Origin: Faecalibacterium sp. UBA1762
GTDB lineage: Bacteria > Bacillota > Clostridia > Oscillospirales > Ruminococcaceae
NCBI GenBank assembly: GCA_002314755.1
Contig: DCHC01000003.1
Location: 11,331 to 75,330, forward strand
DNA: 64,000 bases
Direction: 5' to 3'
The position numbers and the translations under genes are program-made. Positions 44,014 through 53,735 of the stretch are shown here, one piece after another. How positions within the stretch are numbered: position 1 is the stretch's first letter; each line of letters starts with the position of its first letter. Below the pieces are notes generated by a model. It was not told the DNA's origin, searched no databases, and worked only from the letters and a program-made list of their open reading frames with translations.

Positions 44014-45351
44014 ATGAGCATAAAGCAAAAATTTCAGACAAGCAATTTTTATAGCCTGTTCAACTTCAGGCAGGAACACGCGGTCGGACGCAGCTGCATG
44101 CTGCTCTCTTCGGCGATTTCTTCGGTAATCAGCTGGTTGACAGCAGGCTTATTCTACACCAGCTTTTTAATGGCAAACGGAATTGATGTTGTCAAGATCG
44201 GCATTATCACCTTTGTGCCGTACATTGCCAATTGCGCAAGCATTTTTTCTCCCAGTATTCTGGAACGGTTTGCCAAACGTAAGGGTATTCTGACCGTCAG
44301 CCGGGCGGCATATTACACACTGAATATTCTGGCCATAACCGTTATGCCCAGATTCATCACAGATCCCACCGCAAAAATGACCCTTTTTGTGGTGCTTATT
44401 TTTGCAGCCAATATTATCAACGCCCTTTTCACAAGCGGTTATCAGGTTTGGCAGGTAAACTTTATTCCGGAAAAGGTTCGTGCCAGCTATTTTTCCATCA
44501 ACACCCTGTTTACGGCGTTTATCGGTTGCGGCGCGGCATTGGTATCCAGCATGGTGGCGGACGCGCTGGCTGCCTCCTCCTATAAAGATACCATTATTGT
44601 CATTTTTCGTTACATTGCCTACGCGTTCGGTTTGTTGGATGTTTTTATTCTGGCAAAGCCCAAGGAGTATCCCTATCTGCGCTCGGAGGCGAAGCCCCGG
44701 CTGCAGGATATCTTTGTCAAACCCATTCAAAACAAAAAATTTGCGCTGACCATGCTGATCGTATTTGTCTGGAATGTGGTCATCAGCGTGCCCAGTGCCA
44801 GCTTGAACTATTATCTGATCAACAATGTTGGGGTATCGTATACCTTTATCTATGTAATCAATATGTTCTACCCGCTGTTTTTGCTGCTCTTTTTACCGGG
44901 GTGGAATAAGCTGCTGCGCCGATGGGGATGGCTGCGTACCTTCGCCTATGCCGCGCTGCTGCATACACCTACCAACCTTTTGTACTCCTGCGCGACGGCA
45001 GCCAATTTTCACTGGGTCATCCCGGTGGTGCGATTGACCCAGCACCTGTTTGGCGTAGGTATGAATGTGGCCTATGCCAATATGGTTTATCTGAACCTAC
45101 CGCCGGAGGATCAGACCAACTACATCTCCTTCCACACACTGGTGCTGAACGGCGCAACCTTCCTGGGTATTATGGCGGGCACCTGGTTTGTGGGCACATA
45201 CCCTGATCTGCAGCTGCAGATCGGCGGGATGGTTTTCACCAATCATCAGATGTTGCTATGGGTCAACGCGCTTGGAAATTTGCTGGTGCCCATTGCGGTC
45301 TTAAAGTTGTTGCCCAAGCTGACCCCGGACGTGGAAACGGCAGCTGTATAA
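44014..45351 (+). CDS. MFS-type membrane transporter
   Basis: 445 residues from ATG 44014 (AGGGAGAG upstream); about 12 hydrophobic segments (SSAISSVISWLTAGLFYTSF.., IGIITFVPYIANCASIFSP.. and so on) with the short basic loop ERFAKRKG after the second helix, the usual MFS motif A position. Substrate is unknown. It is the last gene before the abrupt drop in G+C, and uses the same G+C-rich codons as the genes before it, so it belongs to the older chromosome context. Confidence 0.78.
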   Translation: MSIKQKFQTSNFYSLFNFRQEHAVGRSCMLLSSAISSVISWLTAGLFYTSFLMANGIDVVKIGIITFVPYIANCASIFSPSILERFAKRKGILTVSRAAYYTLNILAITVMPRFITDPTAKMTLFVVLIFAANIINALFTSGYQVWQVNFIPEKVRASYFSINTLFTAFIGCGAALVSSMVADALAASSYKDTIIVIFRYIAYAFGLLDVFILAKPKEYPYLRSEAKPRLQDIFVKPIQNKKFALTMLIVFVWNVVISVPSASLNYYLINNVGVSYTFIYVINMFYPLFLLLFLPGWNKLLRRWGWLRTFAYAALLHTPTNLLYSCATAANFHWVIPVVRLTQHLFGVGMNVAYANMVYLNLPPEDQTNYISFHTLVLNGATFLGIMAGTWFVGTYPDLQLQIGGMVFTNHQMLLWVNALGNLLVPIAVLKLLPKLTPDVETAAV

Positions 45352-45518
45352 GTGATTATTCCGGCAGAGGTTCCGCGCAAACAGGCGCTCTGCCGAAAAA
45401 TGAAAAAAGTGTAAGAAAGGCGTAAGATAACGGCCACTGAGTTGTAAGCTTCCGTCTTTTTTTCTTAAAAGTTTGTATCCAAATTTTGTAAAACAGTAAG
45501 AGAGAATTGAGGACATTA

Positions 45519-46646
45519 ATGAATAACAATGAACGGGCGATACAAACAATGGCTTTTACCGGCGATGTTGCTTTTTCCAAGTATTTTGAAGGGCTGGAAA
45601 ATGCCGATATACTGTCAAAGGAAATTATAGATTTTCTTAGAGAATCGGATAATGTGGCAGTAAACGTGGAAGGTCCGATTTCAAATATTCATCCGGAAAC
45701 CGGGGGTAGATTTTGTCATGTGAACTCTCCGGAAATTTGCGGTTTTTTAAACAGTATTAATGCTACTGTGTGGAACTTTGGAAACAATCATATAACAGAT
45801 AGCGGCAGGCAAGGCGTGGAAGAATCCGTCGGATATGCACGGAAGAATAACTGTGCCTATTTGGGGGTTAATGATAACTATAGCATGATATGCGGTTCCG
45901 ATATAAAAATCGGCCTTATTTCAATAACAAGGAACTGGAAGAAGCTCAGAACGCAGGACGGGAGCCCGGTTACGCTTCGTTCCAATCAAACCCCCAAAAT
46001 TAAAGAAGAAATCAATAAACTAAGGGAATCGGTTGACTGGCTGATTGTTGTATCTCATGATGGATGCGAGTTTTCATCCATGCCTTTTCCGAATATCAGG
46101 GACAAGTATCATCAATACCTTAGCTGGGGTGCGGATATCGTTATCGGTCACCATCCTCACTGCATTCAGAATTATGAAACGGTAGCGGATAACAAGATGA
46201 TTTTTTATTCCCTGGGGAATTTTGTGTTTGATACGGATTATCAGAGAAAACAAAAATATACCGATAACGGCATGCTGGTAAAATTTCGGTTTGGGAAAAA
46301 TGACTTTACCTGGGAAGCATGCCCGGTTCATATTGACCGAAAGGAAATGAAAATCGGTAAAACGGAAACGCCGAAGATATTTGCTGACATCAACGAAAAG
46401 GAATATCTTAAACTGTATCCACTTGCAGTAAAACAGTATGTAAAAACAAGAAGGGTCTTTTATCCTGAACAGAATTCCCAAAATAAGAAACGATCGAAGC
46501 TGGAGTGGCTGATTTTCGACTATAGAAAAAGACATGATGCATTACACAAAGCTTTGCTGATTGGAAGGATTCGAGCATTATTTAGACCATATCGGAGAAG
46601 TTCTCATAAAGCAGTTGTTGATTATCTGAAAAGCATTCATCAATAG
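45519..46646 (+). CDS. CapA-family metallophosphatase-like capsule protein
   Basis: 375 residues, ATG 45519 with GAGG 6 bp upstream. CapA/PgsA (poly-gamma-glutamate capsule) fold of the calcineurin-like type: MAFTGDVAFS (metal Asp15), VNVEGPISN (Glu51), NFGNNHITDSG, IVVSHDGCEFS and IVIGHHPHCIQNYE, then FYSLGNFVFD. In PGA systems this protein takes part in polymer synthesis or export at the membrane; here there is no clear N-terminal membrane segment, but a basic helical C-terminus. First gene of the low-G+C operon. A weak TTGTAA..TTAAAA promoter-like pair (45442-45470) lies upstream. Confidence 0.88.
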   Translation: MNNNERAIQTMAFTGDVAFSKYFEGLENADILSKEIIDFLRESDNVAVNVEGPISNIHPETGGRFCHVNSPEICGFLNSINATVWNFGNNHITDSGRQGVEESVGYARKNNCAYLGVNDNYSMICGSDIKIGLISITRNWKKLRTQDGSPVTLRSNQTPKIKEEINKLRESVDWLIVVSHDGCEFSSMPFPNIRDKYHQYLSWGADIVIGHHPHCIQNYETVADNKMIFYSLGNFVFDTDYQRKQKYTDNGMLVKFRFGKNDFTWEACPVHIDRKEMKIGKTETPKIFADINEKEYLKLYPLAVKQYVKTRRVFYPEQNSQNKKRSKLEWLIFDYRKRHDALHKALLIGRIRALFRPYRRSSHKAVVDYLKSIHQ

Positions 46647-46710
46647 AAAATCTGAATTCTTTTATGTGACAGATATTGAATATTAAAAACAATATAAACG
46701 GAGAGAAAAT

Positions 46711-48702
46711 ATGGAACAATATGTAACAATGGTTGCTGAACAAGGCAAAATCAACCCTCAGTATGCGTTGGAGCAGATGCAGAAAATGAAGGACAAGTAC
46801 GGTTTGTCCTTTCAGGATTTTTATCATTACAAGTTTATTTTAAGAACACCGATTCGGCGTAAACAGATGGCTGAAAAACTTCGTAACGGAGAAAGCATTA
46901 CCGAATACCCCCCAAAACCGGAGGAAGCATTGTTAGATGACAATGTTATGAAGTATATAAGCCGCGCAAGCAAAAAAAGCGGGGTAGATACACAGGGTAT
47001 TTATGAAGAAATGGTATATTGTCAGGAATGGCTCGGAATACCGTTTGAGGCATTTGTTAAGCTGAAGCTGGCGGGTATCAATAACAAACGAAGAATCAGG
47101 TATTATTTTAAATACAGCAGATTGGTATCTGAATGGAAACAAGCCCGACACAGCTTGAAAAAGCAGAGTGAGGTCGTATTTCGGCTGTTTTATAGGGCTT
47201 TTGGCCCCGAAAGATTAGAGGAAAACAAGTATATCAGACGGGTTTGTAAAAGAAACCATATCCGTTTTCAAGAGGCTCTGGACGATATGTGGTACTACCG
47301 TTATCGGTATCATAAAAATTATCGGACCTGCTGGCTTAAAAATGATTATGTGACATCGGATAGAAGAAGGGGGCTATACGCAGGAACGCATGATAAAAAA
47401 GCCTATAATACAGGGGGCGCTCTGAACAGTATAAAACAGAATACCGGGATGGATCGGGAAACCGTACAAAAACGGATAGATGAGATCAATTCCCAAAGAG
47501 GCTTGAAGAAAAAGATCACGGTTGATATGTACGATGCTTACAGACTGGACAGGTTAAGTATTGATGAGATCAAAGCGCTGACTGCTGATAAAAGGGAATG
47601 TGACAGACTCAGAGTGACAGTCAGAAACAGCCGCAGTAAAATGTATAAAGGCAAAAGCGCTTTACAAAGCTTTGAAAAAAAGTTTAACAGATTGCGGGAG
47701 CTGGAAGAAAAGCTGCTGACCAAAAGCACGGTGGAAGAAATAGCCCGCGAAACGGAGCTAATGGGTCTGAAGTATGAGGATGCCCAGATGCGGAAGTATG
47801 CAGCTGATTATCTGGCTTGTAAACGGGCCTTTGGGTTTTTAATTAAGGAGTATTTCACATTTTGTATATTTGATACACCGTTCTATGAAAGAAGTCAGTT
47901 TATTACGATGGGACAAAGATACAAGGCGCTTTTTTGTATGAACGATCAGGGTGTTACTGAAATATTGGATGATAAGTATCAGGCGTATCAGACGTATAAG
48001 GAGGACTATAACAGAGAGTGTATTTTGGTAGAATCGCCGGAGGATTATCCGGCATTCAAAGCATTTTTTGAGAAACACGGAAAAATGATTGTGAAACCCA
48101 AGGCCTCATATGGAGGAAACGGTATTGAGGTTCTTCATATGGATAACGGGACTGATACGGAAGCGGTTTTCAGCAGGTTAATCACGAATAACGGTAGTAT
48201 TGTCGCTGAAGAATTGATTGATCAGCATCCTGCCATGATGGCGCTGAATCCCGATTCGGTCAATACGGTAAGGGTGCATACCTTTTTTGACGGTAAACAA
48301 GGACATATTTTTAAAGCATTTTTAAGAATTGGAAAAGCAGGCTCCTTTGTTGACAACAGTACAGCAGGCGGTTTTCAGGTGGCACTGGATGTTGAAACAG
48401 GCAAGGTCATCAGCAATGCGGATTCATACGGCGGTCAAACATACACAAGGCATCCGGGCTCCGGTATTGAGTTTATACATTATCAGCTGCCCGAATGGGA
48501 ACGGATGAAAGAAACCGTACTGAGGCTTTCCGGTCAGCTAAAGGGCTTAAAGTATGCAGGATGGGACATGGCGTGTGACAGTTCCGGAAAATGGATTGTT
48601 GTAGAAGTGAATGTAATGCCCTCTTTTATCGGAATTCAGGCGCCGCTGCATAAGGGAATCCGGCAGGAATTTATTGCGTTGACAGGGGCCGAGTTATGGT
48701 AG
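46711..48702 (+). CDS. Long ATP-grasp ligase with N-terminal repeat region
   Basis: 663 residues. The C-terminal ~250 residues are an ATP-grasp domain of the sugar-transfer-associated type (Pfam ATPgrasp_ST): MIVKPKASYGGNGIEVL (Lys462, glycine loop), SIVAEELIDQHP (Glu500-501), NPDSVNTVRVHT, GWDMACDSSGKWIVVEVN (Asp619, Glu632, Asn634). The ~400-residue N-terminus is basic, helical and contains about four degenerate repeats (near 18-53, 96-133, 170-205, 238-277) with a G-[ILM]-x-[FR]-[QE]-[DEA] core. Expected to join a carboxylate to an amine with ATP. Preceded by GGAGAG. Start of the ATP-grasp series in this operon. Confidence 0.85.
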   Translation: MEQYVTMVAEQGKINPQYALEQMQKMKDKYGLSFQDFYHYKFILRTPIRRKQMAEKLRNGESITEYPPKPEEALLDDNVMKYISRASKKSGVDTQGIYEEMVYCQEWLGIPFEAFVKLKLAGINNKRRIRYYFKYSRLVSEWKQARHSLKKQSEVVFRLFYRAFGPERLEENKYIRRVCKRNHIRFQEALDDMWYYRYRYHKNYRTCWLKNDYVTSDRRRGLYAGTHDKKAYNTGGALNSIKQNTGMDRETVQKRIDEINSQRGLKKKITVDMYDAYRLDRLSIDEIKALTADKRECDRLRVTVRNSRSKMYKGKSALQSFEKKFNRLRELEEKLLTKSTVEEIARETELMGLKYEDAQMRKYAADYLACKRAFGFLIKEYFTFCIFDTPFYERSQFITMGQRYKALFCMNDQGVTEILDDKYQAYQTYKEDYNRECILVESPEDYPAFKAFFEKHGKMIVKPKASYGGNGIEVLHMDNGTDTEAVFSRLITNNGSIVAEELIDQHPAMMALNPDSVNTVRVHTFFDGKQGHIFKAFLRIGKAGSFVDNSTAGGFQVALDVETGKVISNADSYGGQTYTRHPGSGIEFIHYQLPEWERMKETVLRLSGQLKGLKYAGWDMACDSSGKWIVVEVNVMPSFIGIQAPLHKGIRQEFIALTGAELW

Positions 48703-48737
48703 ATCGGTAGTTTTCGACAAATGAAAGGATTACAGAT

Positions 48738-49784
48738 ATGAAGACGGAGAAAAAAAGGAAGTCATATTTTTGGTATTTTTTAAATCATTCCAGATTTTTG
48801 ACGCCTATCCGTTATTTGCGTAATAAAGAAAAATTGCACAAAGCAGCAGAAAAAACAATTGCAGAATTTGGCAGACCCTATTCTGAGGAATTGTGCCGGG
48901 ATATGGTCTGGAAGTACTGCCGCCATATGACCAGTTTAAAAGAGTATTTCAAATACGGTCTGGAAGGAAAGACCCCTAAACAGATTGAAGAATTTGTAGG
49001 CAGCAGAGAGCTTAGATTTTGGGTATCAAGATTTAATGATCCCGATAAGAGAAATATCTTTTCAAATAAATATGATACGTATCTGACCTTTAAAAAGTAT
49101 TACAAAAGACAGGTGATAAAGGCGGATAACCCGGAAGATGAGGAGCCGTTTAAACGGTTTGTCTTATCCCATGAAAAAGTAAGCGTAAAGCCGTTAAACG
49201 GGCAATCGGGTGCGGGCGTTCGATGGATACAGGCCTGCGATGACGGCGAGGCTTACAAGCTGTTTTATCAGTTGATGAACGATTATCCCAAGGGGTTTGT
49301 TGCAGAGGAGCCGATTGAACAGTGTAAGGATATGAAAGCTTTTCATCCCCAATCTGTAAACACGTTACGTATTACAAGTATATTGCACAAAGACGGCGTC
49401 AGAATTTGGCATCCGTTTATGAGATGCGGTATGGGGGACGCTATTGTAGATAATTATTGCACCGGGGGACTCATGATTCTGATAGATCCTGATACCGGCG
49501 TAACCCAGAATTGTATTGACAACCTGGGCAGACCCTATGAAACACACCCTGATACCGGAAAAACATTAAAGGGTTGTCAGATTCCAAGATGGGACGAAGC
49601 GCTTGAGTTAGTTAGGGAGCTTGCACGAGTTGTTCCTAAAATCAGGTATGTAGGATGGGATCTGGCGTTGACAGATACCGGGTGGGTCGTTGTTGAGGGA
49701 AATTCCCGCCCGTCTATGATGCAGCAGGGTGTAAACAAGGAAGGGTATAAAAAAGAGTTTAAACGCGAATTGAGAAAGAAATAG
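48738..49784 (+). CDS. ATP-grasp ligase (sugar-transfer-associated type) 2
   Basis: 348 residues, basic N-terminus (MKTEKKRKSYFWYF). Motifs: KVSVKPLNGQSGAGVRWIQ (Lys151), FVAEEPIEQ (Glu190-191), HPQSVNTLRITS, IVDNYCTGGLMILIDPDTG, THPDTGKTLKGCQIPRWDEA, YVGWDLALTDTGWVVVEGN (Asp308, Glu320, Asn322). All predicted ATP- and metal-binding residues are intact. It lacks the repeat region of its upstream paralogue. Gap to the next gene is 126 bp and contains a small A/T hairpin (49833-49851), possibly a weak internal terminator or promoter. Confidence 0.88.
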   Translation: MKTEKKRKSYFWYFLNHSRFLTPIRYLRNKEKLHKAAEKTIAEFGRPYSEELCRDMVWKYCRHMTSLKEYFKYGLEGKTPKQIEEFVGSRELRFWVSRFNDPDKRNIFSNKYDTYLTFKKYYKRQVIKADNPEDEEPFKRFVLSHEKVSVKPLNGQSGAGVRWIQACDDGEAYKLFYQLMNDYPKGFVAEEPIEQCKDMKAFHPQSVNTLRITSILHKDGVRIWHPFMRCGMGDAIVDNYCTGGLMILIDPDTGVTQNCIDNLGRPYETHPDTGKTLKGCQIPRWDEALELVRELARVVPKIRYVGWDLALTDTGWVVVEGNSRPSMMQQGVNKEGYKKEFKRELRKK

Positions 49785-49910
49785 CAGCAGACCGGTTCGT
49801 GAGAATGAAGAATATCCTTCAATAAATTATATGTAAAATAGCTATTTTTTACTTGTTGAGTATTCGGCAGTTCGTTCTTATTATTTACCGATGTATACGG
49901 GGAGATAAAT

Positions 49911-51092
49911 ATGTCTGATAAGAAATCCTTCACAAACCAAGAGCTATCATTATATAGAAAACATAAATTAGTTGAAAATTACAGAATGTGGGCGGATACG
50001 ATTACTGCTTATCAACCCAGATATGAGGATAGCAGAATGGTCAAGGCTTTAAAGATTGGCTATTTTAAGCTTTGCTTTAAAAAATACTGTGGTTACGAAG
50101 AAATTAAACAAGTAATCACGGATAACCGGCCTAATTTGACGGTGGGCAGTAAAGAATATGACAGGCTTGTAAACAGTATCCTATATTGTAAGTTTTGTTA
50201 CGGTGCGAAACCCGGTGAGTTTTTTAACTACTCCATGGATAAGCTTAATCATGAAGGTCGCAAAAGGCTCATGCCAACGGGAACAAGATACAGAGTGTTT
50301 ACGGCATTTAACAGACAGTTTGTTCTTGATAAGATTGACGCGAAGTACGACTGTTATCTGACACTGAAGGACTTTTTTGGCAGAGAGTGCATACTTCTTT
50401 CGGGTATAAATGATCTGTCCTGTTTTGATAATTTTATCAACAGACATAAGGTGTGTTTTGCTAAACCGAACAGAGGAAGCTGCGGTATAGGAGCTGTAAG
50501 ACTGGTTCTTGAAGATTTAGAAAATGATCACGCTGTACTAAGCTCGCTGCTGGAAAAATACGGTGAAGTTGCTGTAGAAGAAAACATATCCCAAAATAGT
50601 ACAATGGCTTCTTTTCACCCGCAATCGGTTAATACAGTCAGAGTGATGATCATCAGATTGAACAATGAGCCACAGATGCTGTTTGCCGGATTTCGTTACG
50701 GCCGCGGTGACTCTGTTGTGGATAATGTGGGCTCCGGCGGGACCATCTGTATGATCGACAAAGATACCGGAATTATTAAAACCTCCAAAGACGGAAATGT
50801 TTACGATAAAGAAACAGGACATCAGATCATTGGCTTTCAGATTCCTGAATGGGAAAAGCTTAGGGAGGTTATTAAATCAATATCAGACAGATTACCAGAA
50901 TACAGGTTGTTTGCGGTTGATATGGCCCTGGATATCAATAATAACTGGATACTTGTTGAAGCAAATAGCCACGCTGAGCTTGGCGGAGACAGAATTATCA
51001 AAGAATGTGGCTATGATTATGATGCTTTTATTCGACTGGCTGGCGGCGGGCAAAAAAACACATTAAAGGAAAATGAAAATAATGACAGATGA
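49911..51092 (+). CDS. ATP-grasp ligase (sugar-transfer-associated type) 3
   Basis: 393 residues. ATP-grasp motifs: VCFAKPNRGSCGIGAVRL (Lys185), VAVEENISQNS (Glu223-224), HPQSVNTVRVMI, VVDNVGSGGTICMIDKDTG, FAVDMALDINNNWILVEANSH (Asp337, Glu350, Asn352). Its N-terminal domain (VGSKEYDRLV..LYCKFCYGA, PTGTRYRVFTAFN, IDAKYDC) is clearly shared with the paralogue at 58308, so these two form a subfamily that may recognise the same partner. Its end overlaps the next gene. Confidence 0.88.
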   Translation: MSDKKSFTNQELSLYRKHKLVENYRMWADTITAYQPRYEDSRMVKALKIGYFKLCFKKYCGYEEIKQVITDNRPNLTVGSKEYDRLVNSILYCKFCYGAKPGEFFNYSMDKLNHEGRKRLMPTGTRYRVFTAFNRQFVLDKIDAKYDCYLTLKDFFGRECILLSGINDLSCFDNFINRHKVCFAKPNRGSCGIGAVRLVLEDLENDHAVLSSLLEKYGEVAVEENISQNSTMASFHPQSVNTVRVMIIRLNNEPQMLFAGFRYGRGDSVVDNVGSGGTICMIDKDTGIIKTSKDGNVYDKETGHQIIGFQIPEWEKLREVIKSISDRLPEYRLFAVDMALDINNNWILVEANSHAELGGDRIIKECGYDYDAFIRLAGGGQKNTLKENENNDR

Positions 51093-52458
51093 TAAGAAGT
51101 ACTATCCGTTGACACCGGCACAAAGAGTTCTTGTATTTGAGCTGAAATATTGTCCATTTGCTCAGATAGTAAATATTTCATACGAAATTGAAATGAAAGA
51201 GGGAATAGAGCCGCTTCTTTTGTGCCGCGCGATAGAATGGACTCTCCAAAAAAATCAGGCGGCCTCCATCCGTCTTCACAAGACGGAAAAGGGTGTGAAA
51301 CAATACTTTTCGGATGAAAAGGTGGCAGCTGTTGAATATGTGGATTTTACCGGCAAAAGGGAATCGCAATATGAAAAGCAGTTGGTAAATTGGAGTAAGA
51401 AGCCTTTTCCAAACAAACATATGGATACATGTCTGTATGTTATGCGTGTTGTAAGAAAACCCAACGGAAGATATGGAATCTATGGGTGCTTCAGTCATTT
51501 GATCTATGATATTTTCGGGCTTGCGTATCTTCATAAAAACATTTTGGCGGTATATCAAGCTCTGCTAAACGGAACGGAGGTTCCGGATGTCAGTACAAGC
51601 ATCCTTGAAGTATATGAAAAGGAGTTCAAATACCCTAAATCTGAAAAACACGATAGGGATAGAGCCTTTTATGACAGCGAGCTTTATAAAACGGAACCGC
51701 AGTACACATCTGTTAACGGCTTAAAAGCCAGGGAATTTTCAACCAAAACAAGGTACGGCAGCTTCTGCGTATCCCCCTTCATGAGGGGTGGCATGTTGGA
51801 TCTTCCGGTAGATATGACAATAGATAAAGCTGTTCTGGAATATGCTATGGGCAACGGGGTTAGTTCTCAGGCGTGTTACCTGCTTGCCGTAAGAACCTGG
51901 TTGGCCCATGGTTGCGGTGTAGATGATGTTACTTTTACAAATGTTGTATCAAGAAGAGCGACCCTGGCACAAAAAAAGGCAGGGGGAACCATGGCAAACG
52001 GTCTTCTGTTCAGGACTATTATTGATAAAGATGCTTCATTTGAAAAAGGCTGCAATATCGTTTTCAACAATCTGGCGAGTACTTACCGTCACCCAGATAT
52101 TGACGCCGGCGAAGTAGTTGTTATGGGCTATGAAAAATTTGGAACACCAAAGTTGAAAACCTACAGCGGAATGGGCTTCAGTTACTGTAATCTGCCTGTT
52201 TCCGGCCAGAATATGCCAATGAGCTTCCGGCGTATTCCTACAGGTAAGGAGACCCTGGCTGCGTATTGCACACTGATACCGTGTGATACGGAGGGGAATC
52301 TGATTATCAATTACTCCTTTCTCAAGGATTTTGTCTCGGAAGAAACGATACGAAGCTTTCATCACTTTATCATGAAATTTATGGAATATGGGGTTGCGCA
52401 TCCTACAGAAAAGATTGAAGCGATCACACAAAAAATTCTTGGACAGGTTAGAAAATGA
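51082..52458 (+). CDS. Free-standing condensation-domain-like protein 1
   Basis: 458 residues from ATG 51082; ATG 51073 is an alternative but lies only 2 bp from AAAGGA. Chloramphenicol-acetyltransferase/NRPS condensation fold: YYPLTPAQRVLVFE at the start (as the LTPxQ of C domains), the active-site region CFSHLIYDIFGLAY with His139 and Asp143, and later MPMSFRRIPTGKE. The first His of HHxxxDG is Ser here, but the catalytic second His and the Asp remain. Expected role: amide or ester bond formation from a carrier-bound acyl group. Confidence 0.78.
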   Translation: MTDDKKYYPLTPAQRVLVFELKYCPFAQIVNISYEIEMKEGIEPLLLCRAIEWTLQKNQAASIRLHKTEKGVKQYFSDEKVAAVEYVDFTGKRESQYEKQLVNWSKKPFPNKHMDTCLYVMRVVRKPNGRYGIYGCFSHLIYDIFGLAYLHKNILAVYQALLNGTEVPDVSTSILEVYEKEFKYPKSEKHDRDRAFYDSELYKTEPQYTSVNGLKAREFSTKTRYGSFCVSPFMRGGMLDLPVDMTIDKAVLEYAMGNGVSSQACYLLAVRTWLAHGCGVDDVTFTNVVSRRATLAQKKAGGTMANGLLFRTIIDKDASFEKGCNIVFNNLASTYRHPDIDAGEVVVMGYEKFGTPKLKTYSGMGFSYCNLPVSGQNMPMSFRRIPTGKETLAAYCTLIPCDTEGNLIINYSFLKDFVSEETIRSFHHFIMKFMEYGVAHPTEKIEAITQKILGQVRK

Positions 52459-53729
52459 AACTGACTAATGTGCAAAAAGAGCTTCTTCTGGATGTTTGCG
52501 AAAGCGATGAGCGCACGGGAAACCTGCTTAATACAATCGGTTTCAGAGTGTTTATTGCCACAGGATGCAACTTGAGTATTCTGGAAAAAAGCTGGAATCT
52601 GATTGTTCAAAATTATGATTCGCTTAGGATAAGGATCTCAGACAGAAAACAGAAGATCATTTCATATGAGGAGATAGGCCTGCCTACCGTTTGTGTAGAT
52701 GGTTTGCAGGGCATGGAAGAGCTGCAAACCAATCTAATGAATGAGCCAATATATTACAACAGGGGACAGTTGTGGCGTGCTATATTGGTGGATTGTGGAA
52801 GTACGGCAGGGGGCATGATTGTCCAAATGCACCACCTGTGTTCTGACGGTTATACCATAGAATTACTGGCTGCCCAGCTTGAAAAGTGTTATTTTTCTCT
52901 TCTTAACGGCAATGAACCGGAGATAAAAGCGGAGAGCTATGCAAGCGTATTGGATGCTGAGAAACTGTATCTGAATTCCGTTTCGTTCAGAGAGGATAAA
53001 AACTGGTGGAAACAAGAATATAGCAGACAAAAGAAATATTCTATTCCGGCCGGTTATACATATGGCAGTAAAGAGGCTGCAAGCCTTTCAATTGAAATCG
53101 ACGGGGACAGATATACGAAGCTGAAACAGTTTTGTAAAGAGCAGGGCTGCTCCATCTCTTCATATCTCATGTCAATAGCAGCACTGACTACCGCAGTAAT
53201 ATCCGGCAAGGTCAATTTTGCAATCTATTGTCTGTTAAACGGGCGTGAAACATGGAAAGAGAAGTTGACCGCGGGATGTATGGTTCGTACAATTCCTGTA
53301 TTCTACGATGTGAGACAGAATGAAACGGTTGCTGAAATGGTGACAAGAGAAACCGGTTTCTATATGGAAAGTCTGCGACACGGGAAATTGCCATTTTACA
53401 AGCATGTGGAGCTGTCCTTTGTCAAATCATTAAGATGTGGGTTTAATTTTCATCACAACTGGTTACTGTTCAGCTTTATGAGGCTTGGAAAACTTGAAAG
53501 GAATTCTCAGATCGGGTTTAAGGTATTGGAAAATCCCATAATCTCCAGCCTTATGTACTGTGCAGTATATGATATTCCTGAGGATTTAAAATTAAGCATG
53601 ATACTATTCTATCGAAAAAATATTTTTTCAACTGAACGGATAAAAAGGGTCGCGGATGTTTTTAGCAGAATATTATCTGAGAGCTTAGATGTTCCGGGCA
53701 GTAAAGTGTCAGAATTATTGAAAGGCTGA
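52455..53729 (+). CDS. Free-standing condensation-domain protein 2
   Basis: 424 residues, overlapping its neighbour by ATGA. It has a canonical condensation motif MHHLCSDGYTIEL (His126-His127-x3-Asp131-Gly132), with NYDSLRIRI before it and a late CAVYDIPEDLKLSMILFYRK strand pair. It should be an active acyl/aminoacyl condensation or transfer enzyme. Together with the divergent C-like protein upstream and the carrier protein 6 bp downstream it makes a split NRPS-like module. Confidence 0.85.
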   Translation: MKLTNVQKELLLDVCESDERTGNLLNTIGFRVFIATGCNLSILEKSWNLIVQNYDSLRIRISDRKQKIISYEEIGLPTVCVDGLQGMEELQTNLMNEPIYYNRGQLWRAILVDCGSTAGGMIVQMHHLCSDGYTIELLAAQLEKCYFSLLNGNEPEIKAESYASVLDAEKLYLNSVSFREDKNWWKQEYSRQKKYSIPAGYTYGSKEAASLSIEIDGDRYTKLKQFCKEQGCSISSYLMSIAALTTAVISGKVNFAIYCLLNGRETWKEKLTAGCMVRTIPVFYDVRQNETVAEMVTRETGFYMESLRHGKLPFYKHVELSFVKSLRCGFNFHHNWLLFSFMRLGKLERNSQIGFKVLENPIISSLMYCAVYDIPEDLKLSMILFYRKNIFSTERIKRVADVFSRILSESLDVPGSKVSELLKG

Positions 53730-53735
53730 TGTAAA

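Noticed and set aside
45363..45396. Hairpin CGGCAGAG..CTCTGCCG after the MFS gene as a terminator
   Set aside because: The stem is followed by an A run, not T, on the plus strand, and no minus-strand gene ends there.
45352..45518. Search for a left attachment site copying the 3' end of tRNA-Leu
   Set aside because: No direct repeat of the tRNA 3' end is visible at the left boundary of the cluster, and no integrase is present, so integration at this tRNA is not supported.
49833..49851. Small A/T hairpin with T run between two ATP-grasp genes as an operon end
   Set aside because: The stem is short and A/T only, so termination would be weak; gene order and function argue for one continuous unit.
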